A DNA stretch of 64,000 nucleotides from Streptomyces sparsogenes (GTDB lineage: Bacteria; Actinomycetota; Actinomycetes; Streptomycetales; Streptomycetaceae): positions 33,106 through 97,105 of the forward strand of contig NZ_MAXF01000061.1 in assembly GCF_001704635.1 (NCBI RefSeq). Reading direction: 5' to 3'. The notes below the pieces were generated by a model, which was not told the origin of the DNA, searched no databases, and was given only the letters and a program-made list of their open reading frames with translations. Below, in pieces: positions 12,237 through 22,560 of the stretch. The stretch's first letter is position 1. The number at the start of each line of letters is the position of its first letter. A program made the position numbers and the translations under genes.

Positions 12237-14846
<2,610 letters not shown>

Positions 14847-14849
14847 GTC

Positions 14850-15581
14850 GTGAGTGGAGCCACGGGTGCCGCGGCGGGCGGCGGCGGAGCAGGTGCCGGC
14901 AAGCGGCCGGTGCCGGGAACCGCGTCCGCCGGGAGCGGATCATCCGCTTCGGGAGGCGCCCGTGACTCCGCCGCCGACTCCCATGGGGGAACCGTGACGG
15001 ACATCAGGCAGCCGCAGCCGCCCTACGAGGGCTACACCGGGAGTCCGCTGCCCGGTGAGCGGCCGTCCCAGCAGCAGCCCGCGCAGCCGTACCACCCGCC
15101 GCAGGCCTATGCGCCGCCGAGCGGCGGCGGGGCCGCGCGGGGCGCCTCCGGGCAGAAGCAGACGGCGGCGCGCCGCCCGCGCCCGGAGGCGGGCGCCCGC
15201 TCGGCTCCGCGCACCCGCAAGGCGCGGCTGCGGGTCTCCCGGGTGGACCCGTGGTCGGTGATGAAGGTCAGCTTCCTGCTCGCGATCGCGCTCGGCATCT
15301 GCACCGTGGTCGCCGCGGCGGTGCTGTGGATGGTCATGGACGGGATGGGCGTCTTCAGCGCCGTGGGCGGCACGATCAGCGAGGCCACGGAGTCGAAGAA
15401 GGGCAGCGGCTTCGATCTGGAGTCGTTCCTGTCGCTGCCGCGGGTGCTGGTCTTCACCGGGGTCATCGCCGCGATCAACGTGGTGCTGGCGACGGCCCTG
15501 GCCACCCTGGGGGCCTTCATCTACAACCTGTCGGCGGGCTTCGTCGGCGGTGTGGAGGTCACGCTCGCCGAGGACGAGTAG
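14850..15581 (+). CDS. DUF3566 membrane protein
   Basis: A 243-residue protein starting at a GTG 3 bp after the gyrA stop. Residues 1-125 are low-complexity, Gly/Ala/Pro/Ser-rich and cytoplasmic. The DUF3566 domain begins near KARLRVSRVDPWSVMKVSFL (about 126) and contains two membrane helices (VSFLLAIALGICTVVAAAVLW and VLVFTGVIAAINVVLATAL). The family member after gyrA in M. tuberculosis is Rv0007. The function is unknown; conserved linkage to gyrase suggests co-expression only. The next gene is tRNA-Ile. Confidence 0.9.
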   Translation: MSGATGAAAGGGGAGAGKRPVPGTASAGSGSSASGGARDSAADSHGGTVTDIRQPQPPYEGYTGSPLPGERPSQQQPAQPYHPPQAYAPPSGGGAARGASGQKQTAARRPRPEAGARSAPRTRKARLRVSRVDPWSVMKVSFLLAIALGICTVVAAAVLWMVMDGMGVFSAVGGTISEATESKKGSGFDLESFLSLPRVLVFTGVIAAINVVLATALATLGAFIYNLSAGFVGGVEVTLAEDE

Positions 15582-15600
15582 CGGCCGTCCGTTACCGATT

Positions 15601-15629
15601 TTGGGACAGGGCTGGTCGTGCGCTAATCT
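15601..15629 (+). promoter_or_regulatory. tRNA-Ile promoter
   Basis: TTGGGA at 15601-15606 and TAATCT at 15624-15629 are separated by exactly 17 bp. Transcription would start about 15636, only about 7 nt before the mature tRNA 5' end. This is the best vegetative-type promoter I can see in the window. Confidence 0.7.
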
Positions 15630-15642
15630 TTCGGTGCAGCGC

Positions 15643-15716
15643 GGGGCTATAGCTCAGACGGTTAGAGCGCTTCCCTGATAAGGAAGAGGCCACAGGTTCA
15701 AGTCCTGTTAGCCCCA
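15643..15716 (+). tRNA. tRNA-Ile (GAT)
   Basis: A 74-nt cloverleaf. The acceptor GGGGCTA pairs with TAGCCCC and the discriminator is A at 15716. The D-arm is GCTC...GAGC, the anticodon arm TTCC-CTGATAA-GGAA has anticodon GAT, and the T-arm is CAGG-TTCAAGT-CCTG. CCA is not encoded (CCG follows). It lies downstream of gyrA and the DUF3566 gene, as in other actinobacteria. Confidence 0.97.
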
Positions 15717-15724
15717 CCGGCGCG

Positions 15725-15763
15725 ATCGGCCCGGACGGAGATCACCTCTCCCTCCGGGCCGAT
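15725..15763 (+). terminator. tRNA-Ile terminator
   Basis: ATCGGCCCGGA (15725-15735) and TCCGGGCCGAT (15753-15763) form a perfect 11-bp stem 8 nt after the tRNA, followed by a weak TTCC run. Confidence 0.7.
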
Positions 15764-15915
15764 TCCGTCCGCGCCGATTCCGTAAATGCGCCCGGTCAGT
15801 TGGGACCGGCCGTCGTTCGGCCCATGCCGGGCATAGGTCACCGATCGGTATCGGCCGGTGTGTATCATCGGGCGCCAGAGGTCCCCTACGTCAAGGAAAG
15901 AGACGAGGTAGCGCG

Positions 15916-16050
15916 GTGAAGAAGCTTCTCCTGGTCGCACTGGCCGCCATCGGCGGGCTCCTCGTGTACCGCCAGATCCAGGCGGATCGCGCCGAGCAGG
16001 ATCTGTGGACGGAGGCGACCGACTCCGTGCCCGCAGGTTCGGGTGTGTGA
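15916..16050 (+). CDS. DLW-39 family small membrane protein
   Basis: A 44-residue peptide starting MKKLLLVALAAIGGLLVYRQ, a single N-terminal membrane helix, then a charged segment containing the family-naming DLW (residues 29-31) in RAEQDLWTEATD. Starts at GTG with GAGG about 9 bp upstream. DLW-39 proteins are actinobacterial, found near gyrA and the tRNA-Ile/Ala genes, and have no known function. Slightly longer than the nominal 39 residues through a C-terminal extension (VPAGSGV). Confidence 0.88.
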   Translation: MKKLLLVALAAIGGLLVYRQIQADRAEQDLWTEATDSVPAGSGV

Positions 16051-16065
16051 GACCAACAGCTCCGT

Positions 16066-16101
16066 ACAGGGCCCCGATCGCTGGAGCGGTCGGGGCCCTG
16101 T
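16066..16101 (+). terminator. strong hairpin after the DLW-39 gene
   Basis: ACAGGGCCCCGA (16066-16077) pairs perfectly with TCGGGGCCCTGT (16090-16101). The inner CGCT/AGCG extends the stem to about 17 bp across one T-G wobble. It begins 16 bp after the DLW-39 stop and is followed by CGGCTTT. Confidence 0.85.
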
Positions 16102-16150
16102 CGGCTTTACTGGCGGCCGTCGCGGGAAACGCGGCGACCGCCGGCCGTTT

Positions 16151-16207
16151 TATTCACTCTTGCGAATGAAAAGCTTGCATAAGCAAAGTTGAACGGGCCG
16201 TACGGCC
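16151..16207. promoter_or_regulatory. A/T-rich palindromic region before the 16231 gene
   Basis: An unusually A/T-rich patch for this genome. It contains TTGCGAA (16160-16166), the inverted repeat TTGC-ATAA-GCAA (16175-16186) and, nearer the gene, the perfect palindrome GGCCGTACGGCC (16196-16207). It lies 24-80 bp before the start codon, so a promoter with a bound regulator is likely; no regulator can be named. Confidence 0.45.
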
Positions 16208-16230
16208 GGTACGACGAGGAGTGACCCGCG

Positions 16231-17622
16231 ATGAACGACCGCAGCACGGTCAGGACCGGCCTCGCCGCGGTGGCGGCGCTGTGCGCGGTGGCCACGGCGC
16301 CGTGGCCGGCCGGTCAGGCCTGGGCCGCGCCCGTGGACGGGGCCGCCGGGGCCCGGCCGTATCGGGCCCAGGGGACCTCAATCGAGGGCACGAGCGACGC
16401 TCAGGGAGCCCCGCCGCTGAAGCCGGGGTTCGGCTACGTCGACAGCATCGCGGCGGGCCAGAAGCGGCACTACGAGGTCCGGCTGGACGCCACCTCCTCG
16501 GCGTACGTCTCGGCCGTCGCGGCACCCCGGCCGGGGGCGGGCGTCGCCTCGTACCGCGACGGCCTCAAGGTGACGCTGGAGAGCCCCGACGGCGCCACCT
16601 GCGGCAGCTCCGACCGGAAGATCGAGGCGAGCGGCGTGGCCTACCCGCTCGCCGACTACGCCGCACGCCTGGCCGAACCGGGCTCGGTGGCCTCCTGCCG
16701 CAAGGCGGGCCGGTACGTCGTCACGGTGGAGCGCGGGACCGGCTCCCAGGACCCCGGCCGCTGGCCGCTGGAACTCCGGCTGATGGTGGAGCCGCCGGTG
16801 AAGGGCGGCGACAGGGGCCAGGCGCCGGAGGGGAGTTGGCGCACGCCCGCGCCCGAACCGCCCGAGGGCCAGGCGCGGTGGCGGCAGGGCGGCACGGGAT
16901 TCAACGACGCCCGCCCCCTGTCCACAGGGGTGTGGGCGGATCAGATAAAGCCGGGAGAGACCCACTTCTACCGGGTGCCGGTCGACTGGGGACAGCGGCT
17001 GAACGCCATTGCCGAACTCCCCGCCTCGAAGACCGGAGAGGGGGCCGGGGTGAACGACGCCCTCGGGATGCGGGCGTTCAACCCGGCGCGCGGCCTGACC
17101 AAAAAGACCTCCTTCGCCGCCTACGACGGCCGGAAGGCCCGGGCCGAACTGGACACCGCCCCCGTGGCGTACGGCAACCGCACCGCGCGGGCCGAGTACT
17201 CGGTGCGCACCATGAGCTTCTCGGGCTGGTACTACCTCGCGGTCACGGTGAACCCGGAGGTCACACGGTTCTTCAAGGGCGCGGTGCCGCTCACCCTGCG
17301 GGTGCGGGTCTCGGGCGACCCGGCGGCCGGGCCCACGTACGACGGGGACGCGGTCCGGGCGGGCTTCGGCCTGACGGCCGCCGACAAGCGGGAGGCCGCC
17401 CGGGCGCCGGCCACCGGGGACGACGCCATGGCGGTGCCCGCCGGCAGGAGTGAGGACCGGCTGCGGCTGGTGGCCTACGCCAGCTACGCGGCCGGCGCGC
17501 TGCTGCTGATCGGGCTCGGGGGGTGGACGCTGGTGGCCCGGCGCCGCGCCCCGGTGGCCGCGGCAGGGACCCCCGGCCCGGGCAGGCACCGGCGGCCGGG
17601 CCCGCCGCCGCCCGCCCGGTAG
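16231..17622 (+). CDS. secreted, C-terminally membrane-anchored protein of unknown function
   Basis: A 463-residue protein. It has a signal peptide (residues 1-33, cleavage probably after AWA), a large extracytoplasmic region of about 370 residues, then one membrane helix near 413-435 (LVAYASYAAGALLLIGLGGW) and a basic Arg/Pro tail. The start has GAGGAG about 10 bp upstream; an overlapping frame from 16221 lacks these features. The ectodomain holds two similar halves, each with a beta-rich segment after a pattern like G-x(6)-G-x(3)-Y/F-x-V (AAGQKRHYEVRLDATSS and KPGETHFYRVPVDWGQR). It lacks LPXTG, so sortase anchoring is unlikely. I do not recognise a named domain. Confidence 0.75.
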   Translation: MNDRSTVRTGLAAVAALCAVATAPWPAGQAWAAPVDGAAGARPYRAQGTSIEGTSDAQGAPPLKPGFGYVDSIAAGQKRHYEVRLDATSSAYVSAVAAPRPGAGVASYRDGLKVTLESPDGATCGSSDRKIEASGVAYPLADYAARLAEPGSVASCRKAGRYVVTVERGTGSQDPGRWPLELRLMVEPPVKGGDRGQAPEGSWRTPAPEPPEGQARWRQGGTGFNDARPLSTGVWADQIKPGETHFYRVPVDWGQRLNAIAELPASKTGEGAGVNDALGMRAFNPARGLTKKTSFAAYDGRKARAELDTAPVAYGNRTARAEYSVRTMSFSGWYYLAVTVNPEVTRFFKGAVPLTLRVRVSGDPAAGPTYDGDAVRAGFGLTAADKREAARAPATGDDAMAVPAGRSEDRLRLVAYASYAAGALLLIGLGGWTLVARRRAPVAAAGTPGPGRHRRPGPPPPAR

Positions 17623-17764
17623 CCCGGCCCCCGTAGCGCGGCGCGGCCGCCGCCCGGTGGCCCGGCGGGGGCCGGTCGGTCAGCTTCTCGCCCGGCTGCA
17701 GGGCGAACCGGTCGGCTGCGCCCGCCTGAAGCTGCCGCCCCGGGGTGCCCGCCTGGTCGGCCCC

Positions 17765-17805
17765 GCTCGGCCGGCCCGGTAGCTCGCCTGCTCGGCCGGC
17801 CCGGT
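17765..17805. repeat. 25-bp-period direct repeat
   Basis: GCTCGGCCGGCCCGGT occurs at 17765-17780 and again at 17790-17805, in the gap between two convergent genes (ends 17622 and 17809). The whole gap 17623-17808 is GC-rich and non-coding. Confidence 0.7.
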
Positions 17806-17808
17806 CGG

Positions 17809-19617
17809 TCAGCCGGCGGCCAGCAGCGCCCAGGTGCCCACCGCGAAGCAGACGGCGGCGGCGATGAGGATCGCGATCGCCGCCTTCCGGGACGGGCCGG
17901 GACGCCGCTCGGGCCCGGCGAGTGGAACCTGCGGCTGGGGAGCGGTGTATGGACGAGTAGGAGGGTATTCGGGCCGGACCGCCGGAGCGGGAGCCGTGGC
18001 GGGAGTGGGGGTGGGCGTATGCGTATGCGTATGCGAGGGCTGGGGTCCTGGCCGGCGCGGATCGAGCGGGGTCTGCGGCGGCTGTGCGGGCGGTACGGGG
18101 CTCGGGGGCGGTGGGGGCTGCGCGGGCCCGGGGCGAGGGGTCTGCGGCTGCGGGACCCCGGAGTACGGGGTGTGTGGGGTGAGCGGGGCGTACGGGGCCT
18201 GGGGCTGCCCCGCCGGGTGCTGGGCCGCCGAGTGCTGGGCCGCCGGGTGCTGTCCGGTCGTGTGCTGGCCGGTGTGCGGCTGCGCGGCGGGCGGGGGTGG
18301 GGTGTGTGGTGGTGGGGTGTGCGGCGGTGGGGTCGGTGGCGGTGGGGTCGGTGGCTGCGGCGGGATCCCGGTGTGCGGCGTCTGGGGCTGGGGCGGGGGC
18401 AGTTGGAAGCTGCCGGTGTCCGACATCGACGGCTGCGACGGCTGCGACGGGTGCGACGGCTGCGACGGCTGCGACTGCGAGGACTGTGGCTGCCCGGGCT
18501 GTGGCTGCGACGGCTGCGATACGGACGGTTGTGGTTCGGACGGCCCTGGCGTCATCGGCGTCTGGGGAAACGGGGGTGGGGGCGTGGCGGCGCCGTGCCG
18601 GCGGTTCGCGCCCCCGCCGGTGTCCCCGCCCGTGCTCCCGCCCTCGTCAGCGCTCGTGACGGCGCCCGTGCCCGTGCCCGTGCCCGCGACCATGCCCGCC
18701 GCGACCGTGCCCGTGTCCGGGTCGGCCTGTCGGGCCGTCCGGAGGGGCCCCTCGGGGCCGAAACCCTCGGGGAGCGGCCCGAGATGGTCGAAGACCTCGA
18801 TGACCTCGTCGTCGATGCCGGGCTCGGGCAGCAGCTCCGCGGCCGCGAGAAGCGCCTTGCGCGCCCCCGTGGCCGAGCGGAACCGGTCCTCGGGATCGGG
18901 CTGCAGCAGATTCGCTATCACCTGCCACAGCGGCTCAGGCACCCCTTCCGGCGCGTGCGGCACGCCCTGCTCGAAGAGCTTGACCAAGGCGTCCGCGTCC
19001 GGCTTGTGGCCGCTGAGCAGATACAGCGCCACCAGCCCGACCGCGAAGAGGTCCGCGGGGAAGTCCGGCTCCTCGCCCATCATCTGCTCGGGCGCGAAGT
19101 AACCGGGCGTCCCCATCACGAAGTTGGCCTCGGTGAGCCGGGGCTCCCCCTTGGTCAGCGCGATACCGAAATCTCCCAGCCGCACATGCGGCCGGCCGGT
19201 CCCGGTGGCCTCCAGCAGGATGTTCGCGGGCTTGATGTCGCGGTGCACCACGTTTTCCGCGTGCACCGCCGCCAGGCCGGAGAGCAACTGGTCCAGCAGC
19301 GTGCACACATAGCGCGGCGGCAGCGGACCGTAGTCGCCGATGAGGTGGGCCAGCGAGCCGCCGCCCACCAGGTCCATGGTGAACAGGACCTTGTCGTCGT
19401 CCGCGGCCCAGCTCGCCGGTGCCAGCACATAGGGGTGGTCGATGCGCAGCGCCTGCTCCCGCACGAAGCGCAGCAAGGTGTGCGCGTCGCGCTGCTGGAG
19501 CACCTTCGCCGCGACGTACCGGCGGCGCCGGTGGTCCCAGACGCGCCATACGGCGCCCACGCCGCCGCGTCCGATCGGGTCGACCAGCTCGTACCGGCCC
19601 GCGAAGATCTCACCCAT
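17809..19617 (-). CDS. Ser/Thr protein kinase with proline-rich linker and C-terminal membrane helix
   Basis: A 602-residue Hanks-type kinase. The Gly-rich loop GRGGVGAVW is at about 17-25, the ATP-binding Lys in VAAKVL, the catalytic loop VHRDIKPANILL near 124-135, DFG in LGDFGIAL, and PE in GYFAPEQ, so it looks active. The domain ends near 270. A linker of about 300 residues is Pro/Gln/Ser/Thr/His-rich with SQP and HTP repeats. A membrane helix (AAIAILIAAAVCFAVGTWAL) ends the protein, leaving almost no extracellular sensor, unlike PASTA kinases. An XRE-family regulator gene lies 48 bp upstream on the same strand, a possible partner. Confidence 0.92.
   Translation of the reverse strand: MGEIFAGRYELVDPIGRGGVGAVWRVWDHRRRRYVAAKVLQQRDAHTLLRFVREQALRIDHPYVLAPASWAADDDKVLFTMDLVGGGSLAHLIGDYGPLPPRYVCTLLDQLLSGLAAVHAENVVHRDIKPANILLEATGTGRPHVRLGDFGIALTKGEPRLTEANFVMGTPGYFAPEQMMGEEPDFPADLFAVGLVALYLLSGHKPDADALVKLFEQGVPHAPEGVPEPLWQVIANLLQPDPEDRFRSATGARKALLAAAELLPEPGIDDEVIEVFDHLGPLPEGFGPEGPLRTARQADPDTGTVAAGMVAGTGTGTGAVTSADEGGSTGGDTGGGANRRHGAATPPPPFPQTPMTPGPSEPQPSVSQPSQPQPGQPQSSQSQPSQPSHPSQPSQPSMSDTGSFQLPPPQPQTPHTGIPPQPPTPPPPTPPPHTPPPHTPPPPAAQPHTGQHTTGQHPAAQHSAAQHPAGQPQAPYAPLTPHTPYSGVPQPQTPRPGPAQPPPPPSPVPPAQPPQTPLDPRRPGPQPSHTHTHTPTPTPATAPAPAVRPEYPPTRPYTAPQPQVPLAGPERRPGPSRKAAIAILIAAAVCFAVGTWALLAAG
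18017..18034. repeat. hexanucleotide microsatellite in the kinase linker
   Basis: GTATGC occurs three times in tandem, encoding His-Thr repeats on the minus strand in the kinase linker. Confidence 0.85.
18431..18475. repeat. 9-bp tandem repeat in the kinase linker
   Basis: Five consecutive 9-bp units GGSTGCGAC (18431, 18440, 18449, 18458, 18467) encode Ser-Gln/His-Pro triplets on the minus strand. Copy-number change here would lengthen the linker without shifting frame. Confidence 0.9.
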
Positions 19618-19665
19618 CGCGCGGCCCCCGCCCCCTCATCGGCTCGTCAGCAGTCCTTCGGCCCG

Positions 19666-20211
19666 TCAGCTCTGGTGCGCCTCGTAGTGGGCGACCGCCT
19701 CGGCGGTCCGCCCGGCGCCGTACACCCGGAGGAACTCCGCCAGCTCCGGGTGGGTGGGGGCGAGGGTGTCGGCGGCGTCGATGATGTCGCCGGCGGCGGA
19801 GACCGAGCGCAGCAGCGACTGGATCTCGCGGACCACGCGCCGCACGGTCGGGGCGCCGGTGCTGGCGGTGGTCTGGGTGGTGTTCAGCACGGAGCCCCCC
19901 GCGGACTTCTTGATCTCCTCCATGCGCTCGGCCGCCTCGGCGGCGCTGACCCGGCCGTCCGCCGCCTGGCTCGACAGCTCCTGCAGGGCCTGCACCCGCT
20001 GGACGACGGCCGGGTTGCCGATCTTCGCGCGCTGGCCGCTCATCAGCTGCGAGAGCATCGGCGCGGACAGACCGAGGACGGCGGCGAGGCGGGCCTGGTT
20101 GAGGCCGAGGTCGTCGATGAGACGGCGGAAGAGCGCCCCCAGCGGTTCCCCGTACCAGCTGCGCTGCAGCTCCCGTGCGCGGGCGGTGGCATCCTGCTGT
20201 GCTGCGTCCAT
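19666..20211 (-). CDS. XRE-family helix-turn-helix regulator
   Basis: A 181-residue protein. After an N-terminal helix (AQQDATARARELQRSWYGEP) there is a Cro/CI-type HTH near residues 30-75 (LNQARLAAVLGLSAPMLSQL, then MSGQRAKIGNP). The C-terminal 100 residues form helices without a recognised ligand domain, including a Ser/Thr-rich stretch (NTTQTTASTGAPT) that could be phosphorylated. It lies 48 bp upstream of the Ser/Thr kinase on the same strand and 117 bp from divergent tRNA-Ala. Co-transcription with the kinase is plausible; phosphorylation by it is only a hypothesis. Confidence 0.85.
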   Translation of the reverse strand: MDAAQQDATARARELQRSWYGEPLGALFRRLIDDLGLNQARLAAVLGLSAPMLSQLMSGQRAKIGNPAVVQRVQALQELSSQAADGRVSAAEAAERMEEIKKSAGGSVLNTTQTTASTGAPTVRRVVREIQSLLRSVSAAGDIIDAADTLAPTHPELAEFLRVYGAGRTAEAVAHYEAHQS

Positions 20212-20288
20212 TCGCTCTCCCCTTCGCTTCGCTGCAGCGAATCTTGCGTGGCATCCTACGGAGGGCGGTACGCGCGAGCGATACCCGG

Positions 20289-20318
20289 TCGGGAAAGGCG
20301 GCCGCGAGCAGGTATCCT
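20289..20318 (+). promoter_or_regulatory. probable tRNA-Ala promoter
   Basis: TATCCT at 20313-20318 is a plausible -10, with a weak TCGGGA (20289-20294) 18 bp upstream. Transcription would start about 20325, just before the tRNA. Confidence 0.4.
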
Positions 20319-20328
20319 GATCGGCGAC

Positions 20329-20401
20329 GGGGCCTTAGCTCAGTTGGTAGAGCGCCGTCTTTGCATGGCGGATGTCAGGAGTTCGACTCTCCTAGGCTCC
20401 A
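20329..20401 (+). tRNA. tRNA-Ala (TGC)
   Basis: A 73-nt cloverleaf. The acceptor GGGGCCT pairs with AGGCTCC (one G-U) and the discriminator is A at 20401. The D-arm is GCTC...GAGC, the anticodon arm CCGTC-TTTGCAT-GGCGG has anticodon TGC, and the T-arm is AGGAG-TTCGACT-CTCCT. CCA is not encoded. Confidence 0.97.
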
Positions 20402-20408
20402 CTGTCGT

Positions 20409-20448
20409 CACCGGTCAGGACATCGGAAGGTGCCCTGGCCGGTGTTTT
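20409..20448 (+). terminator. tRNA-Ala intrinsic terminator
   Basis: CACCGGTCAGG (20409-20419) pairs with CCTGGCCGGTG (20434-20444, one G-T) and is followed directly by TTTT. It is the clearest Rho-independent terminator in the window. Confidence 0.88.
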
Positions 20449-20621
20449 GTGCTTGCCGCGGCGGAGCCGGCGCGGGGCATTGTCCTCCCGGGTGTTGCCC
20501 GATGTTGCCGCTCTCGCCCTTGTCCTGCGCAACACCCGGTCGATGCCCCACGCTGGGCTCAACTCGGGCAAACGGCCCGGGAATCGGGTGGTCGGCGCGG
20601 TCCGCCGCGCAGGGAGACAAG

Positions 20622-21767
20622 ATGCGTGAGCTGCGGCCATTGGGTGATGGTCTGAGCCAGGAATGCCGGGATTTCGCCTTGGCGCTGCGGGACCTGTTCA
20701 AGGGGCTCGATGTGTCGGTGCGCAGATACGCGGCGCGCAGGCATCGCGATCCGGGCACGTTCTCGCGCTATCTGAGCGGGACGCGCATCCCGCCGTGGGA
20801 ATTCGTGCAGGACCTGTTCACCGATCTCGCCGAGCGGCGGGGCAGCGCGGCGACCCCGGCCGCGATCGAGCTGGTGCGGGAGCTGCACCGGGCGGCGGTG
20901 CACACGAGTGGGTCGCCCGGTCACGCCATGGAGATCCTCCAGCACCAGCTGGCGGACGCCGACCGGGAGGCCCGGGCGTCCAGCGTGAAGGAGGACGCGC
21001 TCGGTGAGGCGCTGCTCGACCGGCAGCATCGCATCGCCGATCTCGAGGTTCGGCTGAGCCAGATGGAAGGCGCGTGGGTGACGGAGCGCACCCGGGCGGA
21101 CGCGCTGGAGCTGGGCCTGCCCGATCACGCGGAGCTGGTCAAGGAGCGGGACATGCTCCGGCGTGAGGTGAAGCGCCTCACGGAGGAGCTGGAGGATGTG
21201 CGGCTGCGCGGCATGCTGGCGGAGGACCGCTGCCAGATGCTGGAGCGGCAGCTGGCGATGGTGGAGTCCCAGCGCCCGGACACGGCTCGGGAGCCGGAGG
21301 AGGTGCCCGACGCACCCGTCGGGCCCGCGATGTCCAAGCCCTGCTCGGGGCCCCGTCCCAAGATCCTCGTGGTCGACGACCAGCCGAACAACCTGCTGGC
21401 CATGGAGGCCGTGCTGGCCACGCTGGACCAGGAGCTGGTGACCGCGTCCTCCGGGCAGGAGGCCCTCAAGGCGCTGCTCGACCACGACGACTTCGCGGTG
21501 ATCCTGCTGGATGTGCAGATGCCGGAGATGGACGGCTACGAGACGGCGGCGCACATCCAGCGGCGGCCGCGCAACCGGGACATCCCGATCATCTTCCTGA
21601 CCGCGATGGGCGCCGATCCCGAGCACTCCTCCCGGGGGTACGCGGCCGGTGCGGTGGACTACATCGCCAAGCCGTTCGACCCCTGGGCGCTGCGTGCCAA
21701 GGTCTCGGTGTTCACCGAGATCTTCCTGGAGAGGCGCCGGTACAGCGAGCGCGCCGCCGCCCACTGA
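20622..21767 (+). CDS. HTH / coiled-coil / C-terminal receiver (REC) regulator
   Basis: A 381-residue protein with an inverted architecture. The N-terminus has a cryptic HTH (about 20-70: VSVRRYAARRHRDPGTFSRY, then LSGTRIPPWEF) like XRE-type domains common in Streptomyces. A long coiled coil spans about 105-215. A CheY-like receiver lies at about 247-370 with acidic pair DD in VVDDQPNN, phospho-acceptor Asp297 in VILLDVQMPEMDGYE, Thr in FLTAMG and Lys in AKPFD, so all phosphorylation residues are present. No histidine kinase is nearby. The ATG at 20622 has GGGAG about 9 bp upstream; a longer in-frame extension runs across tRNA-Ala and is not real. Confidence 0.88.
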   Translation: MRELRPLGDGLSQECRDFALALRDLFKGLDVSVRRYAARRHRDPGTFSRYLSGTRIPPWEFVQDLFTDLAERRGSAATPAAIELVRELHRAAVHTSGSPGHAMEILQHQLADADREARASSVKEDALGEALLDRQHRIADLEVRLSQMEGAWVTERTRADALELGLPDHAELVKERDMLRREVKRLTEELEDVRLRGMLAEDRCQMLERQLAMVESQRPDTAREPEEVPDAPVGPAMSKPCSGPRPKILVVDDQPNNLLAMEAVLATLDQELVTASSGQEALKALLDHDDFAVILLDVQMPEMDGYETAAHIQRRPRNRDIPIIFLTAMGADPEHSSRGYAAGAVDYIAKPFDPWALRAKVSVFTEIFLERRRYSERAAAH

Positions 21768-21864
21768 TCGGGCGGCGGCGGGCGGTGCGCGGCGAGGGCC
21801 GCTGCGAGGGCCGGGGCCGGGGCCAGGGTCGGGGCCCGGGTGCTCGGCTGCGACCCGGCCGGGC

Positions 21865-22560
21865 TCAGCGCTCCTTCTCGTCCGTCTGCTTGGCCTGCGC
21901 CTCCGGGTCCAGGGCGGACTGGTCGCTGCCGTCCACCGCGGTCAGCGGCTCGCGCTCGCTCACCTCGGTCGCCGCCGGGGGCTCGACCAGCCAGTCGGGG
22001 TTGGCCTGCTTGTCCCACCACTTCCACGCGGTGAAGACACCGGCGCCCACGATGCCGACGAAGGTGGCGCGCTTGGCGATGCGGCCGGTGCGCGTCCTGC
22101 GGCGGCGCCGCCTGGCGAGCTTGTTGATGTCCTCCGCGGTCACGTGCACGCGCAGGGCGGCGAGGGCCGCGGCGCTGCGGGTGACGGCCTCCTCGCGCAC
22201 CGGCCCGGCGGCGGCCACCGCGTGCTCGATGCGCGGCGCGGTGTACCGGGCGGCCTGGCGGGCCGCCTTGCGGGTGCTGAGGGCGGCCCGGGTGGCGGCG
22301 GCGTCGACCCCTCGGGGCAGGGTGCGGCGGGCTTTGGTGAGCCGTGGCGCGATGTGCGCGTGGTATTGGCTGCCCGCGGTGTGGCAGGCCTGGTGTGCGG
22401 CGTGCGAAACCTTCGGCGCCAGCCGTACGCGGGCCGTGTGCGCGTAGCGCGCGGCGGCGTCCTTGGCCGTGCCGGCGTAAGGCGCCACCGCCTCCGCTGC
22501 GTGCAGGACGCTGCCCTTGGCGGTGCCGGTCGCGGCTCGCACGCTGTCCATGCGGGTCAC
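21865..22560 (-). CDS. DUF5324 family protein
   Basis: A 231-residue protein beginning VTRMDSVRAATGTAKGSVLH. The GTG start (CAC at 22558-22560) is preceded by GGAGGAGG; a 38-residue in-frame upstream extension lacks family similarity. Ala-rich amphipathic helices with repeated AAxxYAxxxxxR/K patterns fill residues 1-150. A basic RRRRRR patch is followed by a membrane helix (FVGIVGAGVFTAWKWW) near 175-190 and an acidic tail. It resembles membrane-tethered apolipoprotein-like helical proteins. The family is Streptomyces-specific with no known function. Confidence 0.82.
   Translation of the reverse strand: MTRMDSVRAATGTAKGSVLHAAEAVAPYAGTAKDAAARYAHTARVRLAPKVSHAAHQACHTAGSQYHAHIAPRLTKARRTLPRGVDAAATRAALSTRKAARQAARYTAPRIEHAVAAAGPVREEAVTRSAAALAALRVHVTAEDINKLARRRRRRTRTGRIAKRATFVGIVGAGVFTAWKWWDKQANPDWLVEPPAATEVSEREPLTAVDGSDQSALDPEAQAKQTDEKER

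Noticed and set aside
16221..17453. An alternative 410-codon frame overlapping the secreted-protein gene
   Set aside because: It is Arg/Gly-rich with no signal peptide or membrane helix, whereas the frame from 16231 has both.
20329..20622. tRNA-Ala as an attachment site for an integrated element
   Set aside because: There is no integrase, no duplicated tRNA 3' end, and a normal terminator follows the tRNA.
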